The position numbers and the translations under genes are program-made. Shown here piece after piece: positions 1 to 11,304 of a stretch of DNA of 64,000 bases. Within the stretch, counting starts at the first letter, position 1. Each line of letters starts with the position of its first letter. The stretch is from Albula goreensis (lineage: Eukaryota > Chordata > Actinopteri > Albuliformes > Albulidae): the NCBI GenBank assembly GCA_022829145.1, contig CM040758.1:8044128-8108127 (forward strand), written 5' to 3'. The notes under the pieces are model-generated. The model did no database searches. It was not told where the DNA came from and saw nothing but the letters and a program-made list of their open reading frames with translations.

Positions 1-670
1 TACAGTCAAGGGTTTTAATAACCAAAACCTAACTTATAGAAAGTTACAAAACGCTATCATTTGCAAAAATGGGAGAAAAGCCTCACTTGAAGGGTCAGTT
101 AGGCAAACAAAAATATACAATATATATAGTGTACTCTCGAGGCACTGTTTCTTTGTCTTTACTCAGATCTCTGTTCAGCTTTGTCTTCCTCTTCCAGTGA
201 ACAAATCAGTGGTCTTCATTTATGAATCAAGCATTTCAAGTTTAAATGAGTTCTCAAGCTAATATAAAGCAAATATTGAGGAGGAGACCCTTTTACCCTT
301 TCCACCAAGTTTTATTTGTGGTCTGGATGCTGACCTTGAATTTATGTTTCATGTTTTATAAGGCAGAGAAAAGGCAGGTGTTACTTTACATTTGTAATTG
401 TTTGATACATTAGGTCCCTTGTGTGGCAGGTCGTGTCTTCTGTCCAAATTATTACATACCAGGAACAATATCAGATATTGACATTCTATAACTTTCGTGA
501 CAGCTTCCTGCAATGATGTAACGGCCAGACATGCCTCTTACAAGCTGAGCGAGCACTGCTTTGGTCACACACGCAGCACATGATAAATAACTGCCCCCAC
601 CCACCCCCAGGCACAGTAAGAGAAACAGAACACAGTGGCTGCGCGCCACATGGACACTCGCCTCTTGTTA
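1..670. other. Intergenic sequence, nothing recognised
   Basis: This AT-rich stretch has only short open frames on the minus strand near its right end, and they overlap each other. No domain, RNA gene or repeat family is recognised. A short alternating TA tract lies near 118-128. Confidence 0.6.
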
Positions 671-675
671 TCATC

Positions 676-950
676 TGACGCGCTGGTCAAACCGCAGCAG
701 ATGCTGGCCGCGTTCGGCACAAAGGGACCCACAGAGAGCAGGGCTCAGACCCGGCCGGGCCGCGTGGCATGCGGCGGGTACGGCAGGAACGGGCCTTCTT
801 TATGACCGGTTAGCTTAGCGCTGATCTGCCAGCTCCCTCGGGGCCCACTGCAGCGGTTTGGCTGCATTGAGGGGTGCTGCTTCATGGAAGCCCCGGTCCT
901 GGCACAGGGGCTTGATTTACGACCGGTGGGACCCTCTCCGGGCCCAGAGA
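676..950. promoter_or_regulatory. Short CpG-rich patch, possible regulatory element
   Basis: The DNA becomes abruptly GC-rich, with roughly eighteen CpG dinucleotides between about 676 and 860, while flanking sequence is CpG-poor. Vertebrate genomes lose CpG by methylation and deamination, so a retained cluster suggests an unmethylated element such as a promoter, enhancer or exon. A 90-codon open frame begins at 884 but has no recognised domain. There is no clear TATA box and no adjacent gene, so a promoter is only one option. A small GC-rich CNE or chance composition are the alternatives. Confidence 0.3.
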
Positions 951-1159
951 GGGGGAGATGCCAGGGGAACAGTATATGTGTGTCCTCTTACACGGCTCTG
1001 AATGCTTATAATCCTTTAATGCACCCGGGGGCTACAGTGGGCACCCCCGCATCCAATGGGCCCCTTCCGATTCCCAGACCGGCACCCAGCACACCCTGTC
1101 TGTCAACCACCAGCTATTGCCAAGCACCCCGATCTGGACTGGAGAGAGCCTCATAGAGC

Positions 1160-3500
1160 TGGCCAGAAATCACAGCCGCCTTTTGTCAAGCACAAACATG
1201 ACAAGTGTTTGAGCTGAGCTCTGAACTGAACTTCACTGAAAGTACAGGTCTACTCTGCTTCAGCTACAACTCTTCTGTGTAAGACAGTTGAGATTGTGGA
1301 GTTATAACTGCAGGGAGATAGACTTGTGACCTGAGGGTATGGATTTTGAGTCTTAAATGGAATTATTCTGGTTTTGGTGACAATATCTGCTGTATACTCG
1401 TACAAAAAATAGAATGCAGTGGCAATACAAATGGTTTGGCAAAAATGTGTTTCTGAAGAATGACGTTCATCCATTTTTAGGTGTTGAAGACATCAGTCAC
1501 AGTTGAGAATGCTAATGTACCCCAGCTCAATGGGTCAGTCTCTTATACTGACACTTTCAGTGTCCTGCAACATCTACGCTTTAGTTCCCACTCGAGGATG
1601 AAAGAACTTTCAGGCTTGTGCCATAAATATAGATTTAGAAGCCTGTGATTACATCATGTTCAACATACGGGCCAAAGTGGAAGCACACCTTTTGGATTAG
1701 GCTGTGATATATCCTCCCTGGGTCGGCATACCTGCATTCAGAGTGCAGGGCGAGATTGATGACCGTTGTTGTCTGCAGGCTCTGACTCCATAGCGCTGCT
1801 GTGGTGTCAGTAACCCTCCCGCCCCATTTCACCTTTGACCCCTAGCCTCCCTCTGCTAAGCCACAAGCTAAGTCAGGTTTCACTTTAATCAATGCCAGAG
1901 ATGGTAAAGCTTTAAAAATCTCATCCTGGTTTTTAATGTCTCCCCCTAATTCACCCAAATCCTCCCTGGGAACGGGGGAAGGCTCTTCCCATGTGACAGA
2001 AGGCTGTAAACCTGCAGGGGGCTTATATAGGCTGCCCCGCTGAAACCATTTCCCTGCAAGTCCCTCAGGTTTTTTTGGCCGCAGTCATGCTTGGAAGCGC
2101 TGGGTGCAAATCTGGGGGTTTGTAAGCTGAATGTCTTTGATGTGGTAATATATGGAGCTTCATGCCTTTTCAAAAACAATGTGAGGTGTCCCTCTCACAG
2201 CACGACCCATTCACCTCCTCCTACACTGACAGAGTGTGGAAAGGGCAGTCGTCCTCGGTATTTGCTTCCTGTTTTGTAAGTAGTACACATGTCCGAAAAT
2301 ATGCTGATGCAATTTCTGCTGTGGACAAACTGGACAGTCAGCCATGAGTTAACCGGGTAATCGTGTCAAACTGAATCAGCAAAGACGATGCAAACCTTCA
2401 TATTGCCTTCATCTTAAGCCAAAACTTTTAGGAGAAAAAAAAGTGTGAAATGAGGTCACTGTCAGTTTGAACTGTACAAAAAATATTTTGTGTTTCGTTG
2501 CAGTTGAGGGGACTTAAAGGTTGTTGGTGTCATGTTAGGGCTCTAGTTAGGTAGTTATTGTGGAGTTATTTTTCCCAGCCTTGCCTTTCTGGAGCTGAAT
2601 GATGTGGGCATGGAAAGGCAGAATTTATAGATCCCATAAAGAATAAATGGCTGCTGCCCTGTTAATCTGTCTTTGAGTCATTTGAAATGGTTTGTTTCTA
2701 TTTTTACATTTTGAGAGAAATAAATTAATCAGTAGCGATGGTGAATTCCCAAGCCTTCGTCATCGGATTGCCCCACCACAATAAAGAATGGTCACCCTCC
2801 AAGTCTTAGGTCTGGATTAAATAATTTGTCTTTAACTTTGAATTTGTATCCCACATAAACAGAGCTAATGGGTTAAGCAGTCCTTTTTTATAGATATATA
2901 TTTGTTTTTCATAGGCTGAATGATGCAGGCCTGGCCTTAGTTTGCCTCGTTCAATCACAGCAAATGGTAACAATGGTCTCTCTCCAAGGCAATTCACCAC
3001 ACTGCTTCTAATTATGGCTCTAACTGATACATTTAGAAATTGCATCATTGAAAGACATATTTAAACCCCAGAAAAAATGGCAAAATGGCAACAAAATATG
3101 GAACCATAGCGCATGGATTTGCATATAGTGAATACATGTAATCATGTCGACACAGTCAACATTGTTCTATGTCTCCTCTGATGAGGGGACAATGGCATTA
3201 CTGTAATTAAAAATAGTTTTATCTACCTCCCACTGACACTCTTTGTCCACAGAAATGAATTAGCAGCCCCATGCTAGCACTGAAAGAGGCGATCAGTGGT
3301 GTTTGCCCAGGGCCAGAATAGGCAGTGTCACTCATATTTGCGGAGGGAAAAAAGGCCTGCAGATTCTCTGGCGCGCTATGAAAGAAATGTTTCTCGGCAG
3401 TACCAAGAAAACTCGAGGATAAAATTGTTTGCATGTGAGGAGTTTGCCAGATTTTAATATAAAGAGTTGTGTCAGTCAGTCTGTTTTAGTAAGTCAGTGG
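1160..3500. other. Intergenic sequence, nothing recognised
   Basis: This is mixed-composition unique sequence. The open frames are 60-80 codons, lie on both strands, overlap and carry no recognisable motif. No repeat family is recognised. Confidence 0.55.
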
Positions 3501-3508
3501 TGGTGAGG

Positions 3509-3537
3509 TTTTTTTTTTTTTTTTTTTGGTGGGGGGG
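3509..3537. repeat. Poly(T) tract followed by poly(G)
   Basis: Nineteen T residues are followed by a GGTGGGGGGG run. It may be the reversed A-tail of a degraded retroposon, but no SINE or LINE body is recognisable beside it. Confidence 0.85.
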
Positions 3538-3540
3538 ATG

Positions 3541-6500
3541 GGAGGCTGCCCTTGTGAGTTGAGACTTTGATGCGTCTCTCTCCAGCTAAGCCCCTCTGAA
3601 GTTCAGTAACACTGCGGCGTGAGTCATGTCATGAGCTCCCAGAGTCATGTGAAGATTTGTGACTTTAGTCCTCCCCGACCCTGCTGAATCACAAGGGAAA
3701 GGGCAGACCAAAAGTGTCCCAATAAAAGCTGATAGCCTGTTGAATTATGGAACCTAATAATGTTGTGGGTCCTGGTGCTGGAGGATACTCGGTAGTTTGT
3801 CATGCACGGGTGGACATCCTGTTTGACTATCACAAACCCAGTTTTTGGATTGTGGTATAGGGAACTAAAGTACACCATTTAAACCCGCCTTCCCAAGTTT
3901 ACTTCTTCGTTTCTGTATCATTTGGCCTTGCTTATATTCTCATACTTAATAAAAGTGACACTGTGGGGGTTATTATTAAATGCTGAAAAGAGCTGGAAAT
4001 GTCTTGAAAAATGAACAAAATGAAGAATGTCAGCGGGTTTGATGGGCCGTTTGAAAACGCCCCACTGGTTCCCTTCTCTCTGCTTCCTGCCTCTGGGTCC
4101 CTGGAAAAAGGGAGAGGGACGGCCATCACTGACATGCCCCAGAACGAGACGCGGTCAGGCACATCACCGCCATCGGACATGGCACAGCCTTGTGGGACAC
4201 TGGGGCGGGTGCTGAGGCGGAATTGGTGAAACTTGCGGAGTAGCAGGGATTGGGAACATCTTCTGCCAGAATTTGTGGGGGAGGGGAGGGGGCTGTTTGG
4301 GCTAAATCAAGTTTGGGTATTTGGCTTGAAAAGACAGTGTTGCCAGTCAGTATCATGACTGTGGTCACAAAGAAAAACAAAATACAGAGAACTGTATTAA
4401 CTATAGTAACCAAATGAAAATGAAATGTTTTCCATTAATTCTATATAACTACTGATATTATTGAACATCATGACTGTAACAATAAATGCATATGGATGTG
4501 CTTATCAGAGAAGTTAACGAGTACTTTATTGGAATGGTTGAGTTTATACTTTCCATAGGTCGTACAGAAGCTGCTCTGTGTCTGATAAAGCAGAGCATGA
4601 TAGCAGACAAGTGTGACTCACAAGAACCTCACAGACAGGAGCAGACAGAACCATGCAGATTACCACATCCCTTTTGGTTGGGTATAATAGTGTTACCATG
4701 AATACCTTACCGTGCAGTTTTATGGAATTTAACACAATTACATTGATTAAGTCTGGCTTGTGTATGCTGCAGTCAACATAATCACATTTCACGTTCCTGA
4801 AAACCGAGAAAAGTCCCACAATACAAAGAAAAGCCCGGGCTCGCGACGTTCACGATAAACAAAGAGCAGAAAGCAGAAATAAGTAACAGAGGCAGAGTAA
4901 AATGGAAGGCGGCTTGTGCTACATCCATTAAGCCGTTTGTAGTGTTTTTTTTGGGGGGCTGGTTTTGTTTGCCTGTGTTTGCCATTCTCGGGGTGTATAT
5001 GGGGCAGAGGCTCGGGAGCCAGGGCAGCGAACAATGCGGTGTGTTTGTGTGGGCCTTTGGCAGCGGGCTGGCCTTACCTCCAGTGAGCTGGCAGCGACGG
5101 GCAGCTGGAGGAAGCCCGAGGATGGCACTCACAGAGCACGGCTTTGTGTACTTAATGCTGAATGACAACTGATTGAGAAGCACTTATCTCAATCTGGCAC
5201 AGCTTAGCCTTAATTGGGTAGGATCTCTCTCACAATTTTGATTGTCAATTAAAATATTGGATATGGTCACCCTCTCGCCCCCCTCCCCCTTCACAATACA
5301 ACGCTGTTTGTTGCCCCAAACATGTGTTGAGAGGGAGGGTGGAGTGGAGGGGGAGGGGTTATCACAGTGAGCAATGTTTCAAGTGTTGAGTGGTGTCCAG
5401 AAATCGTTACTGACTTGATTTGACAAGCCTGGTGCTGCCAGGGTCCTGGGTGGGGATGGGGGTGGGGTAGGGGGGTTTGTAAGTATCGACAGCTGCGGTT
5501 AGTAGGGCCATAATTTCAGCAACCCAAAGAAACAGATCATATCTGTGCAGCCTTCGTTCTTCCCACAATGCAGAAATGTAAACTCTGTTTGGCTTGGGCT
5601 AACCTTATGTAAAAAAAAAGAAAAATCAATAAACTCAGGTCCTTGGCCAAGCTATGCCAGTGGGCATTCGGGAGGTTGGGTTTGAAGGGGGGGGTGAGTA
5701 ACGCGAGTGGGCCAAAATTCTGCTCAGCGGTTCTATCAGTTTCTCATAGAATGGCTTATCATGGAAGGGAAGAGGAGCAGTGGCCATGCTCACCGTCAGC
5801 CCACAGTAATGGCCTCTCTCTTCCTCCGAACAGGAGTTAGCCTTTTCATGTCCGGCAAAATACGACTCTGTTTGAGCCCGTCTGCTTATCTCCCCAAAGA
5901 ACCGTGCAATCTACCCCAATCCCCCGACCCCCCCCTAACGGGAGTGTGGGATGGCCTGCGAAGGTTGCAACTCAAAACTCCCACATCCTCCGTCTCTGAT
6001 AAAAACATAAGACATGCGGTTTTAGTCTCCTCATAGTCTAAGGATCTGTTTTTCCCCCTCTTAGAAGTTTAACTGTGGCCATTTCTGTTTTCAAGAGATG
6101 CAACATCACAGTTCACTATTGATACCAGGGTTGCCAGACATAAGAATTATCCAGCCATCCCCAAAAGTTAGGATTGTATTCCCGAGGGAAGGTCCAGTGT
6201 GAATATCTGTGGCAGTCAATAACAGAGGGGAAACTGAATATGAAAATCAATGGCATGTGGTAACAATGATCGATACTGCCAGCGAGACTATCCTGGAAAA
6301 TATAAACACCTGCCTGTCATAGTGTGAATGTTCATTTCTGTGTTATCATGCTTAGCAGGAAACATGGGGAGCCGTCTGCATGAATAACGGCAAGCACAGA
6401 AATACAGTGAGAGAGGTGTGTGACACTTTGTTCCATGGGAAGGCATTAGGAGCCTAATGAAGGGCCTTCTTTTCCTCTCTGCTGGAATCCAGGTGTAATC

Positions 6501-7480
6501 CCTACACCAGGGTTACCATGGAGCCGGAGAGATGGAGACCAGGCTTCCCTAGAGACCCTGACCCCACATGCGATTGGTCCAATTAGAGAAAAACGTTCTC
6601 AAGATTGGAACAAATTGGGAAACCAGAGGACCTCATCTGTAATGGGCTCCACTTGAGATTCACAGAATATAAAACCTGTTCAGGGTCAGCTTTGATATTC
6701 ACTGGGATAGATTATTGATGAAGGTTGATGGACTGAACGGCCCACTTGTCATTATGTGTGCTGCTGTTCTTGGCTTCTTCTTTTAAAGTACTTTTTCAGG
6801 CACTGTTCGAAACCATGAAGGTGAATTGTATGAGATGAACCACTATGTTGGTCTCCAAGCGAGTCTTAAAAGATGCATTAGTCTAAAAAGTGACACTGCA
6901 TCCATTGATGCTGCCAAAAATGTCATGAAAAGAAGGCCAGGACAAAACCTTGTGGGCCATAAAACAGAATATCTTCCAGACCATCAAGCACTTCAAGACC
7001 TTGAATCTTGACACTCTTGAGATTTTGGTCAATGGAAGTATGGTTTGACCTGCAGGCACACTTCACATGGAGTGGGAAGAAGAGAAATCAGCTTTTCAAA
7101 CCCTTCTCAACTCCTTCCACATTCATGAAAGTAGAAATAAATACCCAGGCCTCTTTGGTAATGAAGTGACATCTCATTTTTGCAGCGTACAAAAATCTAA
7201 GCAAAACACAACATTGTCAGGGTGCATTCTAGATTGGATTCAGAGGTGTTTCAAGCCACTGTCTTTCAGCCACTGTAGTCTGGGTGCTTGAATGTATTCC
7301 AAAATGAATTAAAAACCAGAGAAAGTAGGTTATGTAAGATAAAATTCAACAAGAAGGAAGGAAAGATGCTGGAAAAATAGAAAAAGTAGGGAAATGGGGA
7401 AAGGAAGATGTTTCTACATTTTTTACATGTTGTTCCGTTGGAAGCTATTTACATGTTTTGTATGCTTTTTTGTAAACTTG
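3541..7480. other. Intergenic sequence with short G-rich tracts
   Basis: Overlapping short open frames occur on both strands without domains. The 4,810-5,170 segment is of higher complexity: it has CpGs and two ACAAAG-type SOX cores and could be a CNE. G-rich tracts near 5,331-5,358 and 5,448-5,476 are listed separately. Nothing else is recognised. Confidence 0.5.
5448..5476 (+). other. G-quadruplex-prone tract
   Basis: Five runs of three or more G are separated by one or two bases (GGG-T-GGGG-AT-GGGGG-T-GGGG-TA-GGGGGG). This satisfies the usual four-run rule for an intramolecular quadruplex. A weaker G-rich tract lies 90 bp upstream, at 5,331-5,358. No gene is adjacent, so no role can be given. 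Confidence 0.6.
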
Positions 7481-7499
7481 TATTTCTCAGATTTACCAA

Positions 7500-7830
7500 G
7501 GGCATCTGTTCTGACAGTGGTGTGCAGGTGCGTCGACTGCGCTCGTTTCTGTCAGCCTGTCCCTCGATTGCGCTGCCGAGTACAAACGGGCCACCGAGAT
7601 GTAATTTTTCAAAGGTACCACTTTTATTTCAGTCTGTCAACCTGAGCGGGATGTGCAGAGGTATAGAGAAAAACAAAAGCAAGTGCCACGACTCCATTAT
7701 GTTTGTCAAGGCTGACACCAGCTGCAGAAGAGGTACCTACAGCGTATCTTTTGTTTGTCTCCACTTCGGAAATGGGGCACAAGCAAAAAGCCTGAATCGT
7801 GGGGGCTCTATCGCTGGAATTGCAGGTTCC
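7500..7830. promoter_or_regulatory. CNE-like high-complexity block
   Basis: This unique segment retains several CpGs and contains an ACAAAAG core (SOX-like) and a CAGCTG E-box, with little low-complexity sequence. A 141-codon plus-strand open frame (7,408-7,833) spans it but overlaps an 83-codon frame and carries no recognised domain. Such texture is typical of fish conserved enhancers, but conservation was not tested. Confidence 0.25.
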
Positions 7831-9540
7831 TAAGCAACAGCAGGAGGGGTGGGTTTTGACAGATGTGTGTCACAAAGAGCTGGAAACTGAACCAAAAGAA
7901 GTCAGGTTATCACAAGGGATGCTGGGTGTCCTCAGAGCAATGACATCACCCTCCTAATTCCAGAGATCAGCACTGGAATCTTTGATGTGGATAATCCAGG
8001 TTTAACCCCGTGAACAGAGCTCACCTCCTAAAAAGTAAACACTGCGAATAAATGCCACTCAACCAAATCAAATATATTTCCTCCCTGCATGTGTGGGTTA
8101 TTGATATTTTTCCCGGGGGAAATGTTTAAAGATGAACCCTCCACATCTGAATTTCTGTGCAGTCAGAACGGTGAATCGCTCATACTGGCTGTTTGCTGTG
8201 GTTGCAGGAAATATACTGGGACTGCAGCCGATGTAATATGCCTCCTCCTTCCCAAATAAGGTCACCAGGTCCATTTGCTGACACCTGAAAAACGAAATGG
8301 CAAAGCCAGCTCTGCCGAGCAGAGCCTCTCCCTGCTGCTTGCCGTACACCAGCCCTGTTTGCTGCTGCTGATGGCTTCTCTCAGTGATTACTGAGTGCTC
8401 TCTGTCTTTCTCTCGCTATCTTTTTGGATGGGAGAGTCATTTATGTGTTATTATAGATGGAACATTCAGAATACAAGGAATATGAGGCCTGGCTGAAAGA
8501 ATATCAGGGCCAGATGAGCGTCTGATATTAATACGTTATACGCTAGTTGCGTTCAGTTAAAATTTTGTCAGATCAGATGGTGTATTTGTGGCAAACAGGG
8601 CAATGGAAATTCAGCGGCACTGTGTGTGAAGCTTAGGCCGGTGGAGTGAGTTAGCCAGCCATGCCCAGGGCACCCTGCTGTTTCTCATTTGAGTCCGGGA
8701 CGGGAACGGCCGCCTCTTCTGAAACCTCATGACAAATTGCCTTTATGTCACTCGTTTCTGTTCAGCGCTGCAGCTGCGGAACGGTCATGTGTTATATTGG
8801 GTGCTGAGCCTCCCTGCAGAAGGGTGTATGCCAGGGCTGGGCGAAATGAGCCATTAGCTCACAGTGTGTTTGAATGTGAGAGGCATGGGACAGACAGAAT
8901 AATTAGACAGACAGAATTAGAAGGTAATTTGTTTGTGAACAATAAAACGATAGATTGTCTCCCCTTATATATCCACTTCCTTTTTTATGTTTTTTTCATA
9001 ATATTTTTATTCCTTTTTCTGTTTTGTTTTTAAATCTGATGCAATTCATCCTTCCTCTTAGTACCATTTCATCTGGATTTTTACTCCTGAGCAGAGTCAC
9101 GTTACCTTGTTTTTTTATTCTGTTTTTATATGGCATATTTATGACATGCTATGATCTGAACTGATGTTTCATCACACGATTGTCCCCAGGGCAACACCCC
9201 CACCACGACTCTGTCACCTCAGGCACGACCGATATGCAGGAACTCCATGCACGACACCTCATAGTGCACCACCAGTCAGCTGGAGTTGGATAAGAAGTGA
9301 ATTATTAAACAAATCAAACTGAGGAACAATTTGGCTGAGAGGCCACAAAGAGTCAGGGAGTTGGTGTGACATGCTGTAACAGAGGATGGTTAAAATAGAT
9401 ACACATAACATACTTTCCACTATCAACAAACTTTTCACGGAGTCATTTTGAGTCTCTGCTTAAGTACAGAAGAGGAGTGCATAAGTATCCTCAACAACAG
9501 GGGAACCGAGTATATTTCTCTTTTGGGGGCCACCTGTCAC
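7830..9540. other. Intergenic sequence, nothing recognised
   Basis: There are only short overlapping open frames on both strands. The 8,960-9,060 stretch is T-rich. An open frame near 8,689-9,033 ends in a run of phenylalanines encoded by this T-rich tract, which argues against it being protein. Confidence 0.5.
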
Positions 9541-9780
9541 ATAAAGAGAGATTTTTAGTTCGCCCCTTAAAACTGAATAGATCGTCATCTGCTATGGCTA
9601 ACAAACACATAAACACTCTTCCGTGTTTATTGTACGGCATTTTTTAGGGTCGGGCTTGTACAAGCCGTAAAAGAGGATTTATGGAGTGTGTACGTCCCCG
9701 TGTGTTCGGGCCTGCATCTGGTCAGCATTAGATCCCACATCGCTACCCCCAGCGCCCCGCACCTAACTGTTCAACGTTAT
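9540..9780. promoter_or_regulatory. CNE-like block with a 14-bp palindrome
   Basis: This high-complexity, CpG-retaining segment has no long open frame. It holds two TTTAT(T) cores and the perfect palindrome GGCTTGTACAAGCC at 9,653-9,666. A 14-bp palindrome is expected a few times by chance in a window this size. Enhancer function is inferred from texture only. Confidence 0.25.
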
Positions 9781-10199
9781 TTTGTATGTCAGCATATGGA
9801 AGGCTTACCATGATCAAAGAGGTTTTGGAAGATGTAAAGATACCAGGTAAGGAGGCTTTACCTAGGCATTGCATTAAAAGTGACTAACATGGTCCAGGAA
9901 AACTCCTTTTACATGATAGGCTTTTTATATGCCAGTGTGACTTTGATACTGCACAGGCAACCAGTCACAGGAATCCGCTAAACCTGGTCGTTACCGGCAG
10001 TCCCACTGGAGTAAATTATAATTTGAAAAAAAAAAACCAAGTAACAGAACAAGCCAGAAACAGCTGTAAATGACAGTTATGAATGAGCTTTTTGTGATTA
10101 TGAAGAAAAATGTAAAACATGCTCTCACAACTAAGCTGCTTAAAATGAGGAACCGGGAGAAACATATCCCCTAAAGACTACAGTAAAATGGAAATGACA

Positions 10200-10735
10200 C
10201 CTGGATTATAATGACAACCTCTCCTAATGCGTTCTCTTGCGAAGTGAGTTAAATCAACCTTCTTTGGGACTTTTGGAATTTCATACGGCTGAAATTTCAT
10301 CGGCGGCTGTGGTATTTGTAGAAGGTATCCGGGTCGTCGGACTAAGTGCGGCGTATGTTAGAGAAGCACTTCCCTGATAAGCAGCTCTAGACTGCCAAAG
10401 TGGCCTGTGTTTTTGAGTCTCCGTCTGAGGGCTCTGGTGTTTGGAGAAGTGTGTAAACCATGCTTGAGTGCAGCGATTAAACAAGGGCCGCCATTGGCTT
10501 TATCAGCCATCGTGTTTACCTCAGCGTCCGACGTCCACCGCCGCTGTATCAACGCTGCAGCTGCAGCACATGATGGGGCCCAGTGAAGCTGCTCACACTT
10601 GCCCATGTGAGAAGCAAGAACAATGACGGAAGCAAACAGATAGGGGGCACTAAGGAGACTGAGGGCGTCGCATTGATTCCAGCTTACAACTGACATCTCA
10701 TACACACTGCGCCTCTTTCACCCACGCAGCATAAA
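10200..10735. promoter_or_regulatory. CNE-like block
   Basis: This roughly 530-bp segment is rich in CpG and unique words, including TTTATCAGCC (GATA-like TTATC) and GCTGCAGCTGCAGC (E-box CAGCTG). A 115-codon minus-strand frame and an overlapping 67-codon frame have no recognised domain. It is probably regulatory rather than coding, but this is untested. Confidence 0.25.
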
Positions 10736-11242
10736 AGTCTGTTTCCACCAGGAACAATAAAATTTAAATGCTGTCGGTAGAATCCATGCCAGAGAACATT
10801 TTATTGTTTTTTGCGTTCTGTCAATCAACGCAAAAGCTTCCTGCCTCAGGTACAGACCGAGTGCTGCACTGAGTGGGCTGACAAGTTTTTATCACCGGAG
10901 ATGTGATCTAAAAACCTCTTTTAGACCAATGGGAGCAATGTCTATCACTACAGTTCACTTTTATAGTTAAATAACGCCACCCAAACTTAAATATGACAGT
11001 ATGTATATGTTCGTATTCTTTGCAGCCACTTTTTTCAGGATCCGTTGTCAGGGGTTACTGGGCTGTATAAATGGAAGTGGTCAGGGTGGAAGACCAAATA
11101 TTTCCTGCAGAGACAGGATTCACCTGCTTCACATTGTTCTTTGGGCCCGGGGTAGAAGTCAGCTGGGGTTGATAGCAAATGAAGAAACATTCTGTTCAAA
11201 ATGTGCACACACACAAACACGCTGTCATAATTTTAGATTCAT

Positions 11243-11243
<1 letters not shown>

Positions 11244-11302
<59 letters not shown>
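11244..11302. repeat. (CA)n microsatellite
   Basis: This is an uninterrupted CA/TG dinucleotide run of about 59 bp. It explains the histidine-threonine and cysteine-valine strings in overlapping frames, which are not protein. Confidence 0.97.

Positions 11303-11304
<2 letters not shown>

Noticed and set aside
4782-5183. 133-codon minus-strand frame
   Set aside because: At least four other frames overlap it on both strands, no domain is recognisable, and the sequence around it looks like non-coding DNA.
7408-7833. 141-codon plus-strand frame
   Set aside because: No domain, overlaps another frame in a different register, and composition matches flanking non-coding DNA.
9653-9666. 14-bp palindrome GGCTTGTACAAGCC as a special site
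   Set aside because: Palindromes of this length are expected about four times by chance in 64 kb. Noted only within its block.
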